From: JBGSZX01 sp964640545
GTDB lineage: Bacteria > Bdellovibrionota > UBA2428
NCBI GenBank assembly: GCA_964640545.1
Contig: CAZXHL010000079.1
Span: 1-11,520 of the forward strand
Direction: 5' to 3'
Length of the DNA: 11,520 nucleotides
A program made the translations under genes and the position numbers. Shown piece by piece: positions 7,271 through 11,520 of this stretch. The first letter of the stretch is position 1; each line of letters begins with the position of its first letter. The notes under the pieces were generated by a model. The model saw only the letters and a list, made by a program, of their open reading frames with translations. It did not search any database and had not been told where the DNA came from.

Positions 7271-8015
7271 AGGACCTCAACAGCTCTCCGAGGAATCGGA
7301 GAACTTTTGTCGTTTTGTCGAAGGACAAAAGGGCGCGACGACGGTGCAACGAGCGAGTGTCTATGCGGACGCTTATTTTTTGCGGATCAAAGAAGTTTTG
7401 GAAAATGATTTCGAGCTGACTCAAAAATATTTAGGTGGATCGAAGTTTCATGATCTTGTTGTGAGTTATTTGCAACGCCATCATCCCTCTAGTCCCAATG
7501 CTCAGAGACTCGGCGCTCATTTGCCGGGTTTTGTGGAGTCTGAGGCGGAGTGGAATTCGGATTCGACTTTGGTGAATATCGTGCGCATGGAATGGCTCAT
7601 CACAGAGGTGGTTTTTGAGGCGTATCAGGAAAATCTTGCTTTGGAAAAACTTCCCACATTATCTCCGGAGGAGTTTGCGTCATCGTCCTTCGAGGTGGAT
7701 TCCACACATAGGATGTTACGAACGGTAGAGTTGATTGAAGATTTGTGGATGGCACGGAGTTCGGAGTCGCTTGACTTTGAAGGGCTGGGTCAAGATATCG
7801 CGAAGCCTTGGCTTCTGATGCGCAGGGAGCGAGAAGGGCGTATCACTTTCTTTCGTCTGACAGAGGGGGAGGCCTTGCTTTGGCAGCATCTTTCAAGTGG
7901 GCAAAAACTTTCGGAGATCTGTGAAGACTTGGGTGATCAAGTAGAACTAGTCGCGGAGGCGATGCCCGAACTGGGAAATTGGATCCAGCTTGGACTCATT
8001 AAAAATTTGAAATAA
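7212..8015 (+). CDS. bufC: HvfC/BufC family peptide-modification partner (DUF2063)
   Basis: A 267-residue partner protein of the MNIO enzyme. The N-terminal third shows the DUF2063 pattern: a first helix (LLDIQTQLLKIFTD), then RASVYADAYFLRIKEVLENDFELTQKYLGG followed by FHDLVVSYLQRHHPSSPNAQRLGAHLPGFV. Related proteins (MbnC, HvfC, BufC) recruit the precursor leader and present it to the oxidase. The C-terminal part (about 180-267), with ITFFRLTEGEALLWQHLSSG and a helical end, looks like a small winged or peptide-binding domain. The start is firm: ATG 7212 has GGAGG six bases upstream, inside bufB. The 59-base overlap with bufB in another frame is long, but both protein ends are family-like. 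The precursor gene follows after 42 bases. Confidence 0.88.
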   Translation: MPETLLDIQTQLLKIFTDPKGPQQLSEESENFCRFVEGQKGATTVQRASVYADAYFLRIKEVLENDFELTQKYLGGSKFHDLVVSYLQRHHPSSPNAQRLGAHLPGFVESEAEWNSDSTLVNIVRMEWLITEVVFEAYQENLALEKLPTLSPEEFASSSFEVDSTHRMLRTVELIEDLWMARSSESLDFEGLGQDIAKPWLLMRREREGRITFFRLTEGEALLWQHLSSGQKLSEICEDLGDQVELVAEAMPELGNWIQLGLIKNLK

Positions 8016-8018
8016 AAT
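7990..8018 (+). promoter_or_regulatory. Possible internal promoter for bufA
   Basis: TTGGAC (7990-7995), a 17-base spacer and TAAAAT (8013-8018) overlap the end of bufC. The -10 matches five of six consensus bases and the -35 only three. It would allow the small precursor to be made in excess over its two modifying proteins. Initiation at about 8025 would fall inside the hairpin at 8020-8037, so promoter and hairpin are partly competing explanations. Confidence 0.35.
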
Positions 8019-8019
8019 T

Positions 8020-8037
8020 CTTGCCAATCATGGCGAG
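8020..8037 (+). promoter_or_regulatory. Intergenic hairpin between bufC and bufA
   Basis: CTTGCCA and TGGCGAG form a 7-pair stem (one G-U) with an ATCA loop. It is followed by TA7GG rather than by T residues, so it is not an intrinsic terminator on this strand. Its position eight bases before the bufA ribosome site suggests an mRNA processing or stabilising element that sets precursor dosage. Confidence 0.4.
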
Positions 8038-8057
8038 TAAAAAAAGGAGAAGAAAGA

Positions 8058-8381
8058 ATGAAAAAAAATAACTCACTAGCATTGATGGCACTTGCCACGA
8101 GTGGACTTTTGTTCGCTACAACTGGAGCCTCTGTTGCAAACGCAGGCGGCGGAAAGTCAGCTGAAAAGTCTCAAAAAGACGCTTCACAATGCTCTGGCGC
8201 GAACGGTTGCGATGGCAAAGATTACAAGTGTGTTGGTGGAAACTCTTGCAAAGGCAAAAGCGCTTGCCACACCGCTGAGCACAAGTGTGGTGGTCATAAC
8301 TCTTGCGCAGGCAAAGGTTGGATCAACACGAAGTCTGAAGAAGAGTGCGCTGAACACAAAGCCAAAGCTAAGAAAAGCTAA
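8058..8381 (+). CDS. bufA: BufA2-type bufferin precursor: secreted cysteine-rich metal-binding peptide
   Basis: A 107-residue exported precursor. Residues 1-29 are a Sec signal peptide (two Lys, hydrophobic core LALMALATSGLLFA, cleavage after VANA). The mature part has eight cysteines (45, 51, 58, 64, 70, 77, 83, 97), arranged as three CxGxNxC modules: CSGANGC, CVGGNSC and CGGHNSC. Each module is followed by xGK, then GW and a late Cys. This matches the BufA2 bufferin group, in which MNIO enzymes convert cysteines into thiooxazole-type groups and the product binds copper in the periplasm. The EGKCG motif of the HvfA/BufA1 groups is absent. The C-terminus is unusually Lys-rich (AKAKKS). AGGAGA lies seven bases before the ATG, a strong site. 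Modification and copper binding are inferred from family and operon, not seen. Confidence 0.88.
   Translation: MKKNNSLALMALATSGLLFATTGASVANAGGGKSAEKSQKDASQCSGANGCDGKDYKCVGGNSCKGKSACHTAEHKCGGHNSCAGKGWINTKSEEECAEHKAKAKKS
8224..8317 (+). repeat. Internal DNA duplication in bufA (two 37-base copies, 57 bases apart)
   Basis: Positions 8224-8260 and 8281-8317 align from ACAAGTGTG through AACTCTTGC to GGCAAA with about seven mismatches, encoding the second and third CxGxNxC modules. Identity at synonymous positions suggests the core grew by recent duplication of a 19-codon unit. Confidence 0.7.
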
Positions 8382-8398
8382 GTCTTGTTTTGGTGAGT

Positions 8399-8423
8399 AC
8401 CCTGGAGTCTAAGTCTCTGGGGT
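8399..8423 (+). terminator. Weak terminator-like hairpin after bufA
   Basis: ACCCTGGAG (8399-8407) can pair with CTCTGGGGT (8415-8423) over nine pairs, including two G-U, with a 7-base loop. It lies 18 bases after the bufA stop and in the convergent gap before the end of the next minus-strand gene. The following sequence (GCATTAATGTTTTAC) has only a broken T tract, so termination strength is doubtful. Confidence 0.4.
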
Positions 8424-8443
8424 GCATTAATGTTTTACATCTC

Positions 8444-9277
8444 TTAGCGATTGTCTATACTTTGCACAATCGGGTTGGGGCTTGTTGCTCGGATCTGAGG
8501 AATAGAATTCACAACCGGGTTCATGCTTGGCACTGGTGCAAGGTTTCCAGTCTGCGCAATTGGTTTGGGGATCGATTTAGGCTTCCGCTGTTTCATTGCC
8601 CTTAATTTTGTTTGAGATCGTGTACGTAGACTTTGTACCCATTCCTGCAATGTTCGGTGTTGAGGTCTGCTGTTTCTAGTGAATGACCTGATGGACACAG
8701 GCCGAGTCGAAGGTGCTGGCTGAATATCTGAATCGCGTTCTATTGATTCGACCTCGGAAATTTGTGAATTTGAATCCCTGGTAGCAGCACCGCTGACCGC
8801 GGGTCCCCCGATTGAGCGTACCTGTCCCGCCCCGTCATTGCACGCATTCTGAGTTTCAAAGCATCCGAATATTCCAGATTCCTTATCTTCATTGGAGATC
8901 AGAGAAAGAGCCCCTGATATTTTGTCGCAATTGTTGTCTTGTGCGGAGCAATTATTCGCTGCTCTTATGACTTTTGATTTGTATGCTTGCACACATGTTT
9001 TGGCCTCTTCGACGTCAGAACATTTCGAAATTGATCGAATTTAGCAGGCTTTGGATAGCCCTTCTTTTACCTCACCAAACCCTGCTATCCCTTGCCCGCC
9101 AAATAACTCTAGACCAGAGGCTTGCCCGCCAGAGCGAATGCTTTGACTGATAGCTTTACTCACTCTTGCAAAATAGCAGGTCTTGATATGCTGAGAGTTG
9201 GTGACTTCAGCATTCACATAGTTGCTGGCAGATAGGAGTATAGAAAAAAACATCCATCCAAAGCGTTTAGCCTTCAT
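8444..9277 (-). pseudogene. Secreted cysteine-containing protein interrupted by one in-frame TAA
   Basis: One continuous reading frame from ATG 9277 to the TAA at 8444-8446 (276 sense codons) is broken by a single TAA at 9041-9043. The first part has a signal peptide (MKAKRFGWMFFSILLSASNY, cleavage near VNA-EV) and ends at KAC-stop. The 16 codons after it (IRSISKCSDVEEAKTC) are open and join the remaining 182 codons. Eight cysteines, often preceded by Lys or Asn, occur on both sides of the stop, consistent with one disulfide-bonded export domain. The C-terminal half is Ser/Arg-rich and ends in degenerate 15-residue repeats. The family is not recognised. Alternatives are suppression or readthrough, a truncated 78-residue product, or independent initiation at GTG 8992, which has only a distant GAAGAGG. 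A promoter-like pair precedes it. Confidence 0.7.
8447..8570 (-). repeat. Three degenerate 15-residue (45-base) tandem repeats
   Basis: Plus-strand copies CACAATCGGGTT (8465-8476), CACAACCGGGTT (8510-8521) and CGCAATTGGTTT (8555-8566) are spaced exactly 45 bases apart. They encode NPIVQS, NPVVNS and KPIAQT at the C-terminus of the interrupted secreted protein, within a Pro/Asn-rich tail. Confidence 0.6.
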
Positions 9278-9283
9278 ACTCAA

Positions 9284-9312
9284 ATTATGAACTTTACAGT
9301 GATTGGAGCCAA
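9284..9312 (-). promoter_or_regulatory. Promoter-like elements before the interrupted secreted protein
   Basis: On the minus strand, TTGGCT (plus 9307-9312), a 17-base spacer and CATAAT (9284-9289) form a fair sigma-70-type pair. Only six bases separate CATAAT from the ATG at 9277, so transcription would start at or next to the start codon and give a leaderless mRNA. No ribosome site precedes that ATG. Confidence 0.45.
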
Positions 9313-9367
9313 GTTAACTTTTCGTTAAAATCGTAGTTGCTAGGGGGCATAAGAAGACGATCTATGC

Positions 9368-10281
9368 TCAGTTCTCCACAATCACTTCATAAGTTTCCGA
9401 GAAATGATCGAGAAAATTTTGTGGAGATCCGTAGTCGGAAACTCTGGTGGAGTGAATGCTTCCCTGAGGATGGTAGCTAACGGGACTTATGAAGGAATCC
9501 CATTCTCCTAGAGCTGTAGCGTGGCGAATCTGAATGAAGTCATCACCGAAGCTCACTTCACGTCTGGCCTTGTTGTCCTTCAAGGCGCTATCGCCTGGAA
9601 GGAGACGGACGGATTTGATTCGACCACGGCCTTCTGTGAAGCGGATATTGCTGATGCGGAACAAGTTGTCTTGAAAGGAATTATTCGCTAGCGCGAATAA
9701 ATTTAAACGATAAACCCGTTCACTGGGGTTGCTCGAGCTGTTCATTTCTTCAAAATCAACAGCGGGGCCGAATGTCGGACGCGTATACGTATACGACGAG
9801 GCCACATAGTCGCTATTGTCGATATCAAATTGCTTTTTTCCAGCAGAGTCAGTACTCGACACGGAGTAAAAGTTGGCATGGTCCACGATTTGCCCCCCTG
9901 AAACAACAGGAGCCTGGTTCACTCGCCGGACCTCAATTTTATTGGGGTTGATGCTCGCGTTTTTTCTCTCAGAAACTGACATTGCAACTAAGGCGCTCCC
10001 AGAGTCATTGCGATTTTGTATAAACTTTTGATAGATGTCAGCTTTTAGGATTCGCGGCGCAGTGGTCGAGGATTGGGCGGGGCCGGAGGTGTTTTGATCT
10101 CCGGAATCTCCCGGATCGCCACCAGGATTGCGCGGGTTGCGATAATATCTGGGGTGGGGGTGCTGCGTGAAAAATCATCATCGGCAGATCTTCGATTCTT
10201 CTCCGGAAGCCCTTGAAGCGCCTCGCAGGCGGACAAGCCGAAAAGAGCTGCAACAAAGATAGCAAATTGGCATTCACGCAT
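9368..10281 (-). pseudogene. Lipoprotein of unknown function, split by a one-base frameshift at a C-run
   Basis: The frame starts at ATG 10281 (TAATG overlap with the upstream gene) with a lipoprotein signal MRECQFAIFVAALFGLSAC, lipobox LSAC and Cys19. It reads to about STPTP and then drifts into an unlikely tail ending at 10045. The other frame opens immediately at this point (RYYRNPRNPGGDPGDSGD, a typical Pro/Gly linker), runs without a stop through LKADIYQKFIQNRNDSG, and continues to the TGA at 9368-9370. Total length is 914 bases, one short of 305 codons, so one inserted base in ACCCCCACCCC (plus 10151-10161) restores a 304-residue lipoprotein. The mature part looks beta-rich, without Cys. 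The family is not recognised. Cause: decay, phase variation or sequencing error at the homopolymer. Confidence 0.75.
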
Positions 10282-10919
10282 TATTTGCTACCTCGGTTTG
10301 AATAAAGAGTGGACTCTTCTAGAAGGGCGTTGGTGACGAATTCAACATCTTCGGGAGTGCCCAAGGACTTGGTGAGTTTAATGAGGTTAGAAAAGTGGTG
10401 TAGGGTTTCCTCACTATTGGGTAGCGAATGACTGGCTACCCAGTTCACTTCATTAAAAATAAGATCAAGTGCCTCGTCGCCGTAGCCCTCATGTGACAAG
10501 GCGTGGACCTCGAGAATTAGCTGCAAGCGAGCGGGGATCTCATCAGGTCCTAATCTTGCGAGTTGTTTTGAGACTTCTTGGATCAAGAGCTCTGGTTTGT
10601 CAGTTACCTCTGCAATAGCAAAGAGGTCTGGGTAGAGTTCTGCTGATGATGGGATGCGTCCGAGAGATTGGATCGCGTGCTCAGGAGTCGGCTCCTGAGC
10701 GTCTAATTGGTTTTGCTTCAATAGCTGACCGAAGGCGAACCCCAAACTCTCCGGAGATTCAGGATCTTCTTGTAGTGCAGTCTTTAGGTCGATGGATTGA
10801 GACGCTAAAGTCGGTTGGCGTTGCTTCAAGTCAGAATTGTGGCCGCTAAAAAAAGATGAAATACCGACCTTGATGCCGATACCCAAAGCTAACCCAGTGA
10901 TGACGTGTAATAAACGCAT
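10281..10919 (-). CDS. Hypothetical membrane-anchored or secreted protein
   Basis: A 212-residue protein that I do not recognise. It begins with a hydrophobic segment (LLHVITGLALGIGIKVGISSFF, about residues 3-24), either a single membrane anchor or an uncleaved signal. A Gln/Ser/Glu-rich linker (LKQRQPTLASQSIDLKTALQ) and a mostly helical body rich in Leu, Glu and Pro follow, with SLGFAFGQLLKQNQ and LIQEVSKQLARLGPDEIPARLQLILEVHALSHEG. The helical pattern could be a short TPR/HEAT-like repeat region, but no repeat register is clear. There are no cysteines. It starts 20 bases after the upstream gene, with only a weak GAGA ribosome site, and its TAA overlaps the lipoprotein ATG as TAATG. The three genes are probably one operon for an envelope structure. 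Confidence 0.75.
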   Translation of the reverse strand: MRLLHVITGLALGIGIKVGISSFFSGHNSDLKQRQPTLASQSIDLKTALQEDPESPESLGFAFGQLLKQNQLDAQEPTPEHAIQSLGRIPSSAELYPDLFAIAEVTDKPELLIQEVSKQLARLGPDEIPARLQLILEVHALSHEGYGDEALDLIFNEVNWVASHSLPNSEETLHHFSNLIKLTKSLGTPEDVEFVTNALLEESTLYSNRGSK

Positions 10920-10939
10920 GGTAATTTCTCAATACAATA

Positions 10940-11520
10940 CTAACGCTGATACACCTTTGCCCTATTGCTTTCCGCTATCATTCGGCCCTCGAGGTCTGTC
11001 ATAATGAAAACGAGTTTCTGTAGATCAGTCGCATCGATTCTCAGTCTTGTGGTTCCCGTGCCGAGGTAGCTATAGGTACAGTTGATGGTTCCACTGTGAA
11101 GAATACCCTTCAACAAAGCGCTGCCATTTCCATATCCAGAACCATTGGTGCCGCCTCCATAAAAACTATGTAAACTTACCGGACCAAAGTAAAAGTTGTG
11201 TCGAGGATAGAGGCTCGTGGCGATCACGCTGCCTAAGTCTTTATAGACTAGCCGTCGATCTTCTGATTTGTACTTACAGTTACTTTTGTTGGTGTCACAT
11301 CTTGGGTGTTCGTCATAACCGAGGCTAGCCATAGAGTTGCCGTAACCGACAGGTGAATCTTTCATTATGTCAGGTCTTGCAAAATAAAGTTGATAGATGA
11401 AGGGAATCCTTTCGGCATTTCCTCCTTCACCGACTCTGCAGTGAAGTCCATCCTTTGATCTAGACAAAGGCCCATATTTCTCAAGCAGCAGGCGAGCTTG
11501 AACGGCGAGTGATGCAATAC
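10940..11520 (-). CDS. Hypothetical exported protein, C-terminal part (5' end outside window)
   Basis: The frame is open from the right window edge (codon at 11518) to TAG at 10940, giving 192 visible codons; the true start is not in the window. The visible N-terminal residues IASLAVQARLLLEKYGPLS look like the end of an N-terminal helix, and the rest is a Gly/Tyr/Ser-rich, four-cysteine region: HCRVGEGGN, RCDTNKSNCKYK, a GGGTNGSGYGNGS loop and INCTYSYLGTGTTRLRIDATDLQKLVFIMTDL. A helix followed by a beta-rich, cysteine-containing domain resembles prepilin-like proteins, but the diagnostic N-terminal prepilin site is missing from view. That reading is a guess. A TTG at 11467 could be taken as a start, but the upstream codons are equally coding-like. 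Confidence 0.65.
   Translation of the reverse strand, partial: IASLAVQARLLLEKYGPLSRSKDGLHCRVGEGGNAERIPFIYQLYFARPDIMKDSPVGYGNSMASLGYDEHPRCDTNKSNCKYKSEDRRLVYKDLGSVIATSLYPRHNFYFGPVSLHSFYGGGTNGSGYGNGSALLKGILHSGTINCTYSYLGTGTTRLRIDATDLQKLVFIMTDLEGRMIAESNRAKVYQR

Noticed and set aside
8092..8412. Second reading frame through bufA
   Set aside because: The signal peptide, ribosome site and Cys modules all belong to the frame starting at 8058.
9345..9367. Terminator after the lipoprotein gene
   Set aside because: Only a 5-pair GCATA/TATGC stem could be drawn, with no T tract after it on the minus strand.
10147..10165. Programmed -1 ribosomal frameshift to make the full lipoprotein
   Set aside because: The required shift has the right direction, but ACCCCCACCCC in this frame is not a standard X-XXY-YYZ slippery site and no clear downstream stem was found; a one-base indel is simpler.
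10038..10277. Third-frame open reading stretch within the lipoprotein start region
   Set aside because: It has Arg/Pro-rich shadow composition; the lipobox frame and the linker frame together explain the region better.

Overview
The window looks like a Gram-negative bacterial chromosome of moderate GC content. It carries periplasmic signal peptides, a lipoprotein lipobox and a periplasmic metal-binding peptide system. A gene block ftsY-zapA-fau-rny-ymdB-tyrS, with RNase Y and its YmdB neighbour, suggests a member of the Bdellovibrionota or the former Deltaproteobacteria. That placement is an inference from gene content and style; no rRNA or other phylogenetic marker was used.

Region 1 (1-6208, all minus strand, read right to left) is a compact housekeeping operon: ftsY (SRP receptor), zapA-like (cell division), fau (5-formyltetrahydrofolate cyclo-ligase), rny (RNase Y), ymdB (metallophosphodiesterase), tyrS (tyrosyl-tRNA synthetase) and the first 68 codons of an ABC transporter ATPase cut by the window edge. 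Two junctions are 4-base ATGA overlaps and the other gaps are 10 to about 85 bases. Genes for membrane targeting, division, RNA turnover and translation therefore probably share transcripts.

Region 2 (6209-8443, plus strand) is divergent from ftsY. It is a bufferin-type RiPP operon: bufB (MNIO/DUF692 iron oxidase), bufC (DUF2063 partner) and a secreted, eight-cysteine precursor of the BufA2 type. By family knowledge such peptides are modified on cysteines and buffer copper in the periplasm. This is the most interesting system here. The precursor lies last, behind a hairpin and a possible promoter of its own, and its core is built from three CxGxNxC modules, two of them near-duplicates at the DNA level.

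Region 3 (8444-11520, minus strand) holds unrecognised exported proteins: the 3' part of an open frame that leaves the window, a 212-residue membrane-anchored or secreted protein, a lipoprotein and a cysteine-containing secreted protein. The last two are broken. The lipoprotein frame is split by one missing base at a C-run (G-run on the plus strand, 10151-10160). The secreted protein is split by a single in-frame TAA (9041-9043). They could be decaying genes, phase-variable genes or sequencing errors.

No rRNA, tRNA, CRISPR array, transposase or integrase was seen. No gene-free stretch exceeds 300 bases; the longest (6209-6400) holds the ftsY/buf divergent promoter region.
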